The translations under genes and the position numbers were made by a program. This document shows, piece after piece, positions 8,050 to 17,642 of a stretch of DNA of 64,000 bases. The DNA is from Candidatus Electrothrix rattekaaiensis. GTDB taxonomy: Bacteria > Desulfobacterota > Desulfobulbia > Desulfobulbales > Desulfobulbaceae. The stretch is taken from assembly GCA_032595675.1 (NCBI GenBank), contig JAVQMD010000001.1, positions 1,024,640 to 1,088,639 on the forward strand, read 5' to 3'. Position 1 is the first letter of the stretch. Every line of letters starts with the position of its first letter. The notes under the pieces are model-generated. The model was given only the letters and a program-made list of their open reading frames with translations, was not told where the DNA came from and made no database searches.

Positions 8050-11000
8050 ATGTCGCGAAAAATGGTCACCATTGACGGCAACCAGGCGTGTACGCATGTT
8101 GCCTATGCCACCAGTGAAGTTATTACCATCTATCCCATCACCCCGTCTTCTCCGATGGCGGCTGAGGCGGATGCCAAGGCCACAGCGGGGCAGAAAAATA
8201 TCTGGGGTTCTGTACCGGTTATTTCTCAGATGCAGTCCGAAGGTGGTGTTGCAGGCTCTCTGCACGGCTCTTTGGCTACCGGTGCGCTCTGCACGACCTT
8301 TACCGCTTCTCAGGGCCTGCTGCTGATGCTGCCCAACATGTATAAACTGGCCGGTGAGCTGACCCCGACCGTTTTCCATGTCACGGCTCGTTCACTGGCC
8401 TGCCAGGGACTGTCCATCTTTGGCGATCACGGCGATGTGATGAGTGCCCGTCAGACCGGCTGGGCCCAGATCTGCTCGCAGAATGTCCAGGAAGCACAGG
8501 ACATGGCTCTGATCTCCACCCAGGCCACCTTGGCTTCTCGTATCCCGTTCCTCCATTTCTTTGATGGCTTCCGTACCTCTCATGAGATTCAGAAGATGGA
8601 GCAGCTGACCAACGAGGACATGCTGGCTATGATCGACGAAAAGCTGATCACCGCACACCGTGAACGCGCTCTGACCCCGGATCGTCCGTCTATGTCCGGT
8701 ACAGCCCAGAACCCGGATGTTTACTTCACCGGTCGCGAAACCGTGAATAAGTATTATAATGCGATCCCCGGAATTGTTCAGGAGACCATGGACAAATTCG
8801 CCGCCCTGACCGGTCGTCAGTATAATCTTTTTGATTACTACGGCGCACCCGATGCAACCGACGTGGTTGTCATCATGGGTTCCGGTGCCGAGACTGCCGC
8901 CGCCACCATCGACCATCTGGTTGCTGAAGGCCGTAAAGTGGGTATGGTTATTGTCCGCCTGTTCCGTCCCTTTGACATGAAAGCTATGGTCAATGCCTTG
9001 CCATCTTCTGTTGAGCGCATTACTGTTTTGGATCGCTGCAAAGAGCCGGGCGCACCTGGAGATCCGCTCTACTTGGATGTTCGCGCTGCCATCGGTGAAG
9101 CAGCAGAAGCCAACCCGACCATGTTTATGCCCTTGGTACTTTGCGGTCGTTATGGTTTGGGTTCTGCGGAATTTAGCCCGGCAATGGTCAAGGCTGTGTA
9201 CGACAACATGGCATCTATGGCCCCGAAAAATCATTTCTGTGTCGGTCCCAATGACGACGTGACCCATTCCTCGTTGAGCTACGACAAGTTCTATAATATC
9301 GAAGGCGATGATGTGTACCGGGCCATGTTCTACGGTCTGGGTTCCGACGGAACCGTCGGTGCCAACAAGAACACCATCAAGATCATCGGTACAGAGACAG
9401 ACAACTCGGCTCAGGGCTATTTTGTCTACGATTCCAAAAAATCAGGCTCTATGACCGTATCCCATCTCCGCTTCGGCGAGAACCAGGTTGTGGCCCCGTA
9501 CCTGATCAATAAGGCCAGCTTTGTTGCCTGCCATAACTTCACCTTCCTGAACAGCTACGATATGCTGGCCAATTTGGAAGACGGCGGCACCTTCCTGCTC
9601 ACCACCACCTTTGACAAGGACACGGTCTGGGATCAGCTCCCGGCCAAGGTGCAGCAGCAGCTGATCGACAAAAAGGCCAAGTTCTACATCATCGACGCCA
9701 TCAAGCTGGGTATCGCCATCGGACTGGGCGCACGCATCAACATGATCATGCAGACCGCCTTCTTCCTGATCTCCGGTATTCTCAAGAAAGACGAGGCCAT
9801 TGATGCAATCAAGACTGCGATCAAGAAGACCTACGGCAAGAAAGGCGACAAGATCGTCAACATGAACTATGAAGCGGTTGATGCAGCGGTTAATAATATC
9901 GTCGAAGTAGCCTTGGCCGACAAGATTACCGGCCACGAGCTGCCTGCCACCGTACCTGCTAATGCACCTGAGTTTGTCAGGGAAGTTACCGCGAAAATGA
10001 TCGAGGGCAAGGGCGAAGAGATCAAGGTTTCTGAAATGCCTGCCGATGGTCGTTGGCCCACCGCAACCACTCAGTGGGAAAAAAGGAATATCGCGGTCAG
10101 CGTGCCGGAATGGTCTCCGGAAACCTGTATTCAATGCGGTAAATGTTCCTTGGTTTGCCCGCACGGCTGTATCCGTATCAAGGTTGCCACGGAAGATGCG
10201 CTGAAAGCAGCAGGCGCGAGCGATACCTTTAAAACCGCTGATGCTGTGGGTAAGGAGTTCAAGGGCAGCAAATTCACTGTCCAGGTCTCTACTGCTGACT
10301 GTGCGGGCTGTACGCTCTGTTCCACCGCCTGTCCGGCTCGGAAAAAAGATGCGGAAGGCAACAAGACTGAAGAGTCTGCGCTGAAGATGATCACCAACAA
10401 CGAAGAGGTCTTGAAAGAGTCCTTGGAGAACTGGAAGACCTTTCTGGCCCTGCCGGAAATGGACAATGCCTCCATCAACCCGGCAACTGTCAAAGGCAGC
10501 CAGCTCAAGCGTCCCCTGTTCGAGTTCTCCGGTGCCTGCGCAGGCTGCGGCGAGACCCCGTACATCAAGCTGGTTACCCAGCTCTTTGGTGATCGCCTGA
10601 TGATTGCTAACGCGACCGGTTGTTCTTCCATCTACGGCGGCAACCTGCCCACCACCCCGTATTCACAACGCGCTGACGGACGAGGTCCTTCTTGGTCCAA
10701 CTCTCTGTTCGAGGACAATGCCGAGTACGGTCTGGGTATGCGTCAGAGTGTAAACAAGCTGGGCTTGCAGGCTGCTGAGCTGCTGGATCTGGCTGTTGAA
10801 GAAGGGCTGGTGAGTAAGGAACTGGCTGATTCTCTGCTGGATGCCAGCCAGAAAACTCAGGACGAGATCGAAGCACAACGTGCTCGGGTTGATGAGCTGA
10901 AAGCAGCTCTGGCTGGTAGTAACAGCGTAACAGCTTCCCGCCTCCTGCCAGTTGCTGATTATCTGGTCAAGAAATCCGTTTGGTGTTTCGGTGGTGACGG

Positions 11001-11622
11001 CTGGGCCTATGACATCGGTTACGGCGGACTGGATCATGTTTTGGCTTCTGGCGAGAACATCAACGTGATGGTTCTGGATACCGAGGTTTACTCCAACACC
11101 GGTGGTCAGATGTCCAAGTCCACCCCGCGTGCTGCTGTAGCACAGTTCGCTGCTGGCGGAAAGAAGATGCCTAAAAAAGATATGGGTATGATTTTCTCCA
11201 CCTACGGCAATGTCTACGTAGCTCGGATCTCTTTGGGTGCCAACCCGCAGCAGGTGGTTAAGGCGATCAACGAGGCTGAGGCCTACGACGGACCGTCCAT
11301 CATTATCGCCTACTCTCATTGCATCAACCACGGCCTGAATCTGGCTAAGGGACTGGAGCAGCAGAAATTGGCGGTTGCCTGCGGTCACTGGCCCCTGTAT
11401 CGCTACAACCCGGTACTGGAAGATGAGGGTAAGAACCCGCTGATCATCGACTCCAAAGAGCCGACCATCAAATTTGCTGATTACGCTCTGAACGAGAACC
11501 GTTACCGGATGCTGAAAATGGCTAACCCTGAGCATTGCGATGCGCTTATGGAAGCTTCGCAGAAGGATGTTGATAAGAGCTGGAAGTTCCTCCAGAGTCG
11601 TTTCAAGGCACTTGAGGACTAA
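8050..11622 (+). CDS. nifJ: Pyruvate:ferredoxin (flavodoxin) oxidoreductase, single-chain
   Basis: A 1190-residue enzyme that converts pyruvate and CoA to acetyl-CoA and CO2, reducing ferredoxin or flavodoxin; it is central to anaerobic carbon metabolism. All fused domains are in order: the N-terminal PFOR domain (YPITPSSPMAAEAD), the gamma domain from about residue 430, two 4Fe-4S motifs (CIQCGKCSLVCPHGC about 695 and CAGCTLCSTACP about 755), and the C-terminal TPP domain with a cluster-ligating CAGCGE (about 836) and GDGWAYDIGYGG. Length is typical for the family. The ATG is preceded by AAGGGAG. A strong terminator follows, so it is probably monocistronic. Confidence 0.98.
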   Translation: MSRKMVTIDGNQACTHVAYATSEVITIYPITPSSPMAAEADAKATAGQKNIWGSVPVISQMQSEGGVAGSLHGSLATGALCTTFTASQGLLLMLPNMYKLAGELTPTVFHVTARSLACQGLSIFGDHGDVMSARQTGWAQICSQNVQEAQDMALISTQATLASRIPFLHFFDGFRTSHEIQKMEQLTNEDMLAMIDEKLITAHRERALTPDRPSMSGTAQNPDVYFTGRETVNKYYNAIPGIVQETMDKFAALTGRQYNLFDYYGAPDATDVVVIMGSGAETAAATIDHLVAEGRKVGMVIVRLFRPFDMKAMVNALPSSVERITVLDRCKEPGAPGDPLYLDVRAAIGEAAEANPTMFMPLVLCGRYGLGSAEFSPAMVKAVYDNMASMAPKNHFCVGPNDDVTHSSLSYDKFYNIEGDDVYRAMFYGLGSDGTVGANKNTIKIIGTETDNSAQGYFVYDSKKSGSMTVSHLRFGENQVVAPYLINKASFVACHNFTFLNSYDMLANLEDGGTFLLTTTFDKDTVWDQLPAKVQQQLIDKKAKFYIIDAIKLGIAIGLGARINMIMQTAFFLISGILKKDEAIDAIKTAIKKTYGKKGDKIVNMNYEAVDAAVNNIVEVALADKITGHELPATVPANAPEFVREVTAKMIEGKGEEIKVSEMPADGRWPTATTQWEKRNIAVSVPEWSPETCIQCGKCSLVCPHGCIRIKVATEDALKAAGASDTFKTADAVGKEFKGSKFTVQVSTADCAGCTLCSTACPARKKDAEGNKTEESALKMITNNEEVLKESLENWKTFLALPEMDNASINPATVKGSQLKRPLFEFSGACAGCGETPYIKLVTQLFGDRLMIANATGCSSIYGGNLPTTPYSQRADGRGPSWSNSLFEDNAEYGLGMRQSVNKLGLQAAELLDLAVEEGLVSKELADSLLDASQKTQDEIEAQRARVDELKAALAGSNSVTASRLLPVADYLVKKSVWCFGGDGWAYDIGYGGLDHVLASGENINVMVLDTEVYSNTGGQMSKSTPRAAVAQFAAGGKKMPKKDMGMIFSTYGNVYVARISLGANPQQVVKAINEAEAYDGPSIIIAYSHCINHGLNLAKGLEQQKLAVACGHWPLYRYNPVLEDEGKNPLIIDSKEPTIKFADYALNENRYRMLKMANPEHCDALMEASQKDVDKSWKFLQSRFKALED

Positions 11623-11680
11623 GCAGTCAGCCTGAAGTAGCCTGTTTTTTATAGCTGGCTACAGAAGCAACTGAACAGAA

Positions 11681-11715
11681 AAGCCCTTCCCGAGTCATCG
11701 GGAGGGGCTTTTTTT
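11681..11715 (+). terminator. Rho-independent terminator of nifJ
   Basis: The stem AAGCCCTTCCCGA / TCGGGAGGGGCTT with loop GTCA is followed by a run of T residues. A diverged second copy occurs at 12251. Confidence 0.9.
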
Positions 11716-11716
11716 G

Positions 11717-11938
11717 TTGAATGCCGGACAACACAGCATAGGACCGGGTGTTAAAGAAATACGTATCAGCAATGATGGAAATGCATTTTGAGTGATGTAC
11801 GTAGCTAAGTTTTCAGGAAGAATATATGTGCGGCATTCTTTTCAAAAAAGAACCAGAAAGACTCGCTCCCAAGATATCAATATCGCCAAAGCCAGATATA
11901 ATGCAATTGTAAAAGGGAAGAACCATGAAGAAGATTGA
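11717..11938 (+). pseudogene. Broken HigB-like (Gp49/PF05973) toxin gene
   Basis: Reading in the frame of 11738, the sequence gives the Gp49-family signature GPGVKEIRI, then an in-frame TGA at 11789-11791, then VMYVAKFSGRIYVRHSFQKR and the helix DINIAKARYNAIVKGK, ending at TGA 11936-11938. Family members have Arg-Val-x-Tyr here, so a CGA-to-TGA change of one base would explain the stop. The usual N-terminal 40 or so residues are also missing, because the frame abuts the nifJ terminator. The end overlaps the antitoxin start by 14 bases, as in intact HigBA operons. A toxin fragment could still be made from GTG/ATG codons just after the stop, but it would lack half the domain. Confidence 0.75.
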
Positions 11939-12224
11939 CACATCCGTTACCCATATTACTTCTGAAGAAGATAATATATTTGAAGACTTAGGTCTTAACC
12001 CGATAGAGGCGTCCAAGTTAAAAATTAAAGCTCAACTCATGTGCCAACTCATTGAATGGATTAAAGAAAAACAGCTGAAGCAGGAAGAGACCTCTTCTTT
12101 GCTGCATGTCACACGACCAAGAATATCTGATGTTATGCGAGGAAAATCAGGGAAATTCACGATTGATGCTTTAGCTGATATGCTTGAAAGAATTGGAAAA
12201 CATATTACTGTTCAGGTGAGTTGA
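11925..12224 (+). CDS. HigA-like XRE-family antitoxin (orphan)
   Basis: A 99-residue protein with a helix-turn-helix domain (about 48-88): LKQEETSSLLHVTRPRISDVM followed by GKFTIDALADMLERIGKHITV. This matches the antitoxin type found after Gp49-like toxins, a cytoplasmic DNA-binding protein that neutralises the toxin and represses its own operon. The gene is intact while the toxin ahead of it is broken. Its start overlaps the toxin end. With no functional partner in view it may act only as a regulator or protect against related toxins elsewhere; this is inference. Confidence 0.85.
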   Translation: MKKIDTSVTHITSEEDNIFEDLGLNPIEASKLKIKAQLMCQLIEWIKEKQLKQEETSSLLHVTRPRISDVMRGKSGKFTIDALADMLERIGKHITVQVS

Positions 12225-12250
12225 CCATGTCTGCAAGCTGCTGCATCGTA

Positions 12251-12284
12251 AGGCACTTTCCGAGCAATCGGGAGGGTTTTTTTT
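12251..12284 (+). terminator. Imperfect terminator after the antitoxin
   Basis: CTTTCCGA ... TCGGGAGGGTTTTTTTTG resembles the nifJ terminator at 11681 closely, including the loop region and the following TTGTTG, but with several stem mismatches. It looks like a decayed copy. Confidence 0.6.
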
Positions 12285-12433
12285 GTTGCAGCTGCTCTGG
12301 AAGGAACGTATTGCAGATACTGGCAATAATATTTCATTGACATATCAAAGAAATAAAGTTAAGCCGATTGAAGCGTTACTCCTTTTGTACTTCTGTATTG
12401 TAGAAACAGCAGTTTTAATTTACTGGAAAAACA

Positions 12434-15400
12434 ATGAATAAATACATGCTCTCAGCAGTCCTGTCACTGTGTCTGGTTTCATTATTCTCAAATGTTGCGG
12501 CTTCAACCCCAAAGCCAGCAGGAGAGGTGAAATCACTCTTTGAGTTAATTGGCGATTTGGAATCAGAAGAAGAGCTGCAAAAATCAATTCAAACGTACTT
12601 AAACTTTCTGCAATCCGCAAAATCCGGTGATTTCAAAGCTGTCAAAAACTATTTAGATAGTGGTATTTATTTGAATGCACTGATAATTGAAGGAAATATT
12701 CAGATAGCATCAGGAGTTCAAGCTCCATCCCATGGTTATCATGTTTTTCCTGTACGATCAGGAGGGCGACTATCTTGCCTTCAGCAGGTTGACCCAAGGT
12801 ATGATTATGATGATTATACCGCCTTAATTATGGCAGCGCAGGAAGGACATACAGAAATTGTCAAGCTCTTGCGTCAGCATGGAGCCAACCTGAATTCTAC
12901 CAAAATATATCATAAACGGTCTGGTTATGAATTATCCGGAGAAACTGCCTTAACAGTGGCCGCAGCCAACGGCCATATTGAGACGGTTAAATATCTCATC
13001 AACGAAGGGGCTGAAGTGAATCCTCAGAAAGGATTTGCTGAAACACCGTTGATGTGGGCCATATTTAATGGTCATTACGATATGGTTAAGCTTCTTCTGG
13101 AAAAAGGGGCAAAGATTGATTCGCTATCAAATATATACTGTGATAATGAGAACAAAACTGATATTGACAAATCTAACTACCATCTTGCTGACGCTCTTAA
13201 AGATGAAGAGATGTTAAATTTCTGCGTTCAGTTTTATGGTCCTTTACGGGCAGAACCGGCTTTAATTTTGGCGGCACAGGAAGGCCTCACTGATATTGTT
13301 AAGCTGCTTATAGAAAAGAAATCGAATATTAACATCAAAGATTTATATAGTTACACTCCGCTGATAGCAGCAGCAGAAAACGGGCATCACCATATTGTAA
13401 AAATATTACTTGAAGCAGGTGCTGATGTTAATGCTGTAAATATTGAAGGAAATACAGCATTAATAAAGGCCGCTGAGAACAGACACTCTGATACAGTGCA
13501 AGTATTGCTAGAGTACCATGCTGATATAAATATAAAAAACAGAGTGGATCATGCAAATCATTCAGCTTTAACTATAGCGGCATCAAAAGGTTATCGAGAT
13601 CTCGTTGAAATTCTTTTAGATAATGGTGCTGATATTCATAATGGTAACCCGTCCCCAAATGAGTATCCTTCTAGCGCATCAGATTATACTGCATTGACTT
13701 GGGCTGTTGAACAGGGACATCCTGCAGTTGTACAATTATTAATAGATAGAGGGGCAGATATAAATGTAAAAGTCAAACTATATGACAGCTCATCAGGGCA
13801 TACGGTCAATGCCCTGTTATATATGTTAATAAATTCCGGAGAGCGTCATGATGGACATAAAAGGGTTGCGAAAATTTTGTTGGATAATGGAGCCGTAATA
13901 CCTCCTAGACATGAAACACTTTTCAAAAATAAACTTCAGCTCCCTAAATCCCAGTCTATAGGGGAGTTGGAATTCTTAGATCCTGCCTGTGAATCCTCAA
14001 CAAGCTGTAATGGAGAGTCCTTAAAAAATGCCACGTTGCAAGCAACGACTACTGGAATACTCAAAAGAGACTCTGAAACAAAGAGTAAGCCTAGAGCACT
14101 GTTTGGCAAAATAACTTCGAAATGCCCGGAATACAACAGTGTTTACTTTACGGAAGATGAATTATTTAAGATAAATACTCCTCGCAAGGGAGTGGTGACA
14201 GATGGAGTTACCCAGTTGCTTTTACGGGTCAAAAGTAGCGGCCCGGTAACATTCACCATTAAAGATGCTTCCTCTTGCGAGTTGGGTGAAGTACTATCGC
14301 ATGATGAACAGGTTCTTCCTCCTTACATAGTTCCTTTTTCGTCTTCAATAGTTGATTTCAATTCAGTTCGTGTTGTGGCCAAAATAAGAATTCCCCACAA
14401 TAATAACAAGTTATCATGTCGAAAATCTATTACGATACAAAATTCGTATGAAATAAAAAACGGCGACCGATATGTATTCGCTTTGTACAAAGCTCCACTC
14501 AATTTCCTCTCTGATGCCGATGCAACCAAGATTACCAAGAAGACGGCTGTGATAGAGGCGACAGACTCTGCGGGGAACTCTGTTACCAAGGAATTGGAAC
14601 TTGTTCCTCCTCCAGTTGTTTTAGTTCATGGTTTATGGAGTGATAAAGGTGCTTGGGATAAAAACGAAATGAGGCTCGTTCGAACTGAAGATGGTAGACC
14701 ATATGGTACTAATTATGGCACTGGATATGAAAACAAACCAGCAGGCCTTAATTCTCTGTTAGAAGAGAAGGGATTTAAGGTGTATTCAGTAGATTATTCT
14801 AAATATCCTGCTTCTACGTTCAATCCGCAGTCCGCAAGTTATTCGATAGGCCAACTTGTCGGAGAAACCAATTATGCTTTATACGACCATCGAAAGAACG
14901 GGATCGCCGCTTCTCAGGTTGATGTTGTCGGACACAGCATGGGCGGATTAATTACACGGGCAAGAACAACTTGGATGGGCGATAAATACAAAAAAATATC
15001 CAACTACAACAAAGGTGATTTTCATAAAATTATTACGATAGGGACACCGCATCAAGGATCGCCTTTTGGAAGCCTTTTGTCTGAATGCAAGGATAATGAA
15101 CATATTATAGATATGGGCTGTCGCTATCCTGATGAAGAATGTTACAGAAAATGTGAGCATTCCCCAGGCCCTGTATTGAAATGTAAAGAGAAATGTAAAA
15201 CACATATTTGCAGGAGCGATCGTATCACCCTGGAACAATGGATGATAGATCACGATAAATCAATGGGTCAAGGGGTATATGACCTTCAAGTCGGAAGTGA
15301 GGCAATTGCCAATATTCCGATGACCCGTATCCCTTCTCATGCCATTATCGGCATCGCTCCAGACACTCCTTTAATTGAGTTGGGCCTTAATTCTCTCTTT

Positions 15401-16837
15401 AGGTTTTACTTTCTCTTAGGAAAACTTGGTATTAAAATGGTAAATGGCTCTTCCGTAACTATTGATGAGCTGTTAGGCAAACTTCATGACACGATAGTAC
15501 CTGCAAAAAGTCAACACGGAGGACTATCAGGAAAGAGAGTCAGCGTAGTTCCCGGAATTGTCCATACGTTTGGAGTGACTGAAGATGGTGAGACAACATC
15601 GGATAAAGTTTATAGCCATGTTTTACGACTGCTGCTCAATGAAAAAATAGAGATGGATACCGCCTCGTTTCGTCCTAAAGAAACAGAACAGTGGGGGTTT
15701 TTTACAAACTTCAGCACCCCAACGCAGGAAAAATACACTAATTGCGATACGCTTGATCAGTCTTCAACAGAAGTACCGCCTTCGAATGCAACTATCAAGT
15801 ATGAACCACTTTCGGGTACAGTTGTTAAACCGAGCGAGAACGTAGAAATTAAATTTGATATACAGGGAGGAGAAAAGCAGGAATTTGCTTTCTTCCAAAT
15901 AGGCAACGAAGTGATGCGAGTTGAAGGAGAACCTCCCTATGTTGTCAAATATAAAATTCCATCGAATAAGGCGGGAAAAATAAGCATCCATGCGGATACA
16001 ATCGGTTCTAATAAAGAAGCATATTCTTTTGAATCACATGTGGTTGTTGTACCCGAAGGAACACCGGTTTCAATCAGCTCTTCACGAGAAGATGTTTTGC
16101 TGTCCCAAGTCGGTTCAACCCATCAACTTGAGGTTATAGGGAAATATCCTGACGGCTCGAAATTCAATATTGCAGAGGGAGAATTAGGCACAACCTATGC
16201 AACAGAAAGCGACACGGAAGACATCATCACCGTTTCACCGGACGGACTTATTGAAGCAAAGGAAGAAGGACTGGATTCAGTTCTTATTACCAACTCCGGA
16301 CATTCTATTAAAGTCCCTGTATATGTCGGCACTCCGCCTTCTTTAGAACAGGCAGAGCAGTTATATAAAGACGGCAAAGATAAAGCCGCATTTGCAGCAA
16401 TGCAGCATTTGGCTGAAGATGGCAACTTACAGGCTCAATACTATTTGGGCTTTATGTATCACACCACCTCGGAAGATAAAGAGCTTGTTGTGAAATGGTG
16501 GACCGAAGCGGCAGAGCAAGGGTATGTGGCAGCACAGAATACTTTAGCTTGGCTTTATGCAACCTCTAAGGAGCCTAAATATCAGGACGGTACCAAGGCT
16601 TTACAATATGGATTAAAAGCGACTTCTCAAATAAAAGATTGGTCTGCTCGTGCAAAAGCTTACTATTTAGATACACTTGCAGCAGCGCATGCCCGAAACG
16701 GTCAATTTGACAAGGCGATAAAAGCCCAAGAGGAAGCGATTTCATTCTTGCAGCAAACCAAAAAGGAAATAAGTTTACTGAATAAATTTCAAACACGACT
16801 TGAATTGTATAAGAACGGCCAACCCTATGTTGAGTAA
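12434..16837 (+). CDS. Exported ankyrin-repeat / lipase-like / Ig-like / Sel1 repeat protein
   Basis: A 1467-residue protein with an N-terminal signal peptide (hydrophobic residues about 5-22, ending ANVAAS-like), so probably periplasmic or secreted. Ankyrin repeats fill about 125-490 (recurring motifs such as TALIMAAQEGHTEIVKLL and TALTVAAANGHIETVKYL). An alpha/beta-hydrolase domain spans about 725-1080: oxyanion strand VVLVHGLWSDKGAWD, nucleophile GHSMGG at about 832, probable acid in HDTIVPAKS (about 1018) and His in GIVHTFG. A bacterial Ig-like (BIG2) segment follows at about 1210-1300, then Sel1-like repeats (about 1310-1390) and a TPR-like tail. The triad is visible; the substrate (lipid, ester or a target-cell molecule) is unknown. 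I know no named family with this exact order. Confidence 0.8.
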   Translation: MNKYMLSAVLSLCLVSLFSNVAASTPKPAGEVKSLFELIGDLESEEELQKSIQTYLNFLQSAKSGDFKAVKNYLDSGIYLNALIIEGNIQIASGVQAPSHGYHVFPVRSGGRLSCLQQVDPRYDYDDYTALIMAAQEGHTEIVKLLRQHGANLNSTKIYHKRSGYELSGETALTVAAANGHIETVKYLINEGAEVNPQKGFAETPLMWAIFNGHYDMVKLLLEKGAKIDSLSNIYCDNENKTDIDKSNYHLADALKDEEMLNFCVQFYGPLRAEPALILAAQEGLTDIVKLLIEKKSNINIKDLYSYTPLIAAAENGHHHIVKILLEAGADVNAVNIEGNTALIKAAENRHSDTVQVLLEYHADINIKNRVDHANHSALTIAASKGYRDLVEILLDNGADIHNGNPSPNEYPSSASDYTALTWAVEQGHPAVVQLLIDRGADINVKVKLYDSSSGHTVNALLYMLINSGERHDGHKRVAKILLDNGAVIPPRHETLFKNKLQLPKSQSIGELEFLDPACESSTSCNGESLKNATLQATTTGILKRDSETKSKPRALFGKITSKCPEYNSVYFTEDELFKINTPRKGVVTDGVTQLLLRVKSSGPVTFTIKDASSCELGEVLSHDEQVLPPYIVPFSSSIVDFNSVRVVAKIRIPHNNNKLSCRKSITIQNSYEIKNGDRYVFALYKAPLNFLSDADATKITKKTAVIEATDSAGNSVTKELELVPPPVVLVHGLWSDKGAWDKNEMRLVRTEDGRPYGTNYGTGYENKPAGLNSLLEEKGFKVYSVDYSKYPASTFNPQSASYSIGQLVGETNYALYDHRKNGIAASQVDVVGHSMGGLITRARTTWMGDKYKKISNYNKGDFHKIITIGTPHQGSPFGSLLSECKDNEHIIDMGCRYPDEECYRKCEHSPGPVLKCKEKCKTHICRSDRITLEQWMIDHDKSMGQGVYDLQVGSEAIANIPMTRIPSHAIIGIAPDTPLIELGLNSLFRFYFLLGKLGIKMVNGSSVTIDELLGKLHDTIVPAKSQHGGLSGKRVSVVPGIVHTFGVTEDGETTSDKVYSHVLRLLLNEKIEMDTASFRPKETEQWGFFTNFSTPTQEKYTNCDTLDQSSTEVPPSNATIKYEPLSGTVVKPSENVEIKFDIQGGEKQEFAFFQIGNEVMRVEGEPPYVVKYKIPSNKAGKISIHADTIGSNKEAYSFESHVVVVPEGTPVSISSSREDVLLSQVGSTHQLEVIGKYPDGSKFNIAEGELGTTYATESDTEDIITVSPDGLIEAKEEGLDSVLITNSGHSIKVPVYVGTPPSLEQAEQLYKDGKDKAAFAAMQHLAEDGNLQAQYYLGFMYHTTSEDKELVVKWWTEAAEQGYVAAQNTLAWLYATSKEPKYQDGTKALQYGLKATSQIKDWSARAKAYYLDTLAAAHARNGQFDKAIKAQEEAISFLQQTKKEISLLNKFQTRLELYKNGQPYVE

Positions 16838-17274
16838 GGCCCCCTGTGTACGGCAACCGGGCACGTGTGCTCAATTTACAACTCAGTTAAGCCCCAGTTG
16901 GAGGCATTATCTGCGATGGAAGCAAGAAGAGCAAAAAAGGACATCTCTACGTTGAAGACAGAAATTACAAAAATACTCAATGCTGTTCCCAATAACAAAA
17001 AAGCACCTGACTGGGATGCTGTTCAGCAGAAGACATAGAAGATGCAACTGCCCGAAACAAAAAAAGCTGTTAAATGCCTTCGGACTTACTCCCTCTCAAG
17101 GACCGCATTAACAATAGCATCCAGCCGTTCAAGCAATTAAAGCGGTAAAGAAACCAACGGATATTGCACCTGCCTGCGCTGTTTGTTTATATTGATGACT
17201 GTGTCCACTTGCTGAGCAGAGGGGGGATTTATGCCAAAGCGGGGACAGGTAAAAATGAACTTCTTACTCAAATA
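16838..17274. other. Intergenic region with decayed coding sequence
   Basis: About 440 bp between the convergent ankyrin protein and HigA genes. Apart from the short ORF at 16865-17038 it contains scattered protein-like stretches broken by stops. I see no RNA gene or repeat. Confidence 0.5.
16865..17038 (+). CDS. Short ORF or gene remnant after the ankyrin protein
   Basis: A frame from GTG 16865 (or ATG 16916) to TAG 17036-17038 encodes up to 57 residues, Lys/Ala-rich and helical (LEALSAMEARRAKKDISTL ... KAPDWDAVQQKT). The composition looks protein-like, but there is no clear ribosome site and no recognised family. It may be a remnant of a longer gene. Confidence 0.25.
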   Translation: MCSIYNSVKPQLEALSAMEARRAKKDISTLKTEITKILNAVPNNKKAPDWDAVQQKT

Positions 17275-17640
17275 TCAACCGACCAAACTCGCATCTATCA
17301 GGCTTTCATACGGAATCCCCAACCCATGATGCAGCTTGACAATCTGTTTCATTGAAAGAGAACGTTTTCGGTTGAGGACATCGCTGACTCTGCTTTTCCT
17401 GCCGAGAAACTGTTCCAGATCTTTACGGGTCAACTCCATCTGATCCATGCGGAAAAGGATCGCCTGCACCGGATCAGACGGGGGCATGGGATAATGTTTT
17501 TCTTCATACGCCTCCGCCAAGGTCAATAAAATATCGAGTTCATCGCCGTCCGGTGTGTTAATCTCCACTCCCCAAAGCTCTTCGATACGTTTCAGGCTTT
17601 GCTTGTATGACTGTTCATCTCGAATTGGTTTAATCATCAT
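17275..17640 (-). CDS. higA: HigA-type antitoxin (COG5499-like)
   Basis: A 121-residue protein. The N-terminal half (IRDEQSYKQSLKRIEELWG, then GDELDILLTLAEAYEEKHYP) and the C-terminal helix-turn-helix (MELTRKDLEQFLGRKSRVSDVLNRKR region) are typical of the HigA antitoxin that follows HigB_toxin (PF09907) genes. It is a cytoplasmic repressor and neutraliser. The adjacent upstream toxin frame is truncated, so this too appears to be an antitoxin without a functional partner. Start ATG at 17640, with a second ATG directly after it. Confidence 0.85.
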   Translation of the reverse strand: MMIKPIRDEQSYKQSLKRIEELWGVEINTPDGDELDILLTLAEAYEEKHYPMPPSDPVQAILFRMDQMELTRKDLEQFLGRKSRVSDVLNRKRSLSMKQIVKLHHGLGIPYESLIDASLVG

Positions 17641-17642
17641 AA

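Noticed and set aside
8392..9267. Minus-strand open frames opposite nifJ (also 9442-10164 and 10663-11535)
   Set aside because: All are shadows of the high-quality nifJ coding frame with unusual His/Gln-rich composition.
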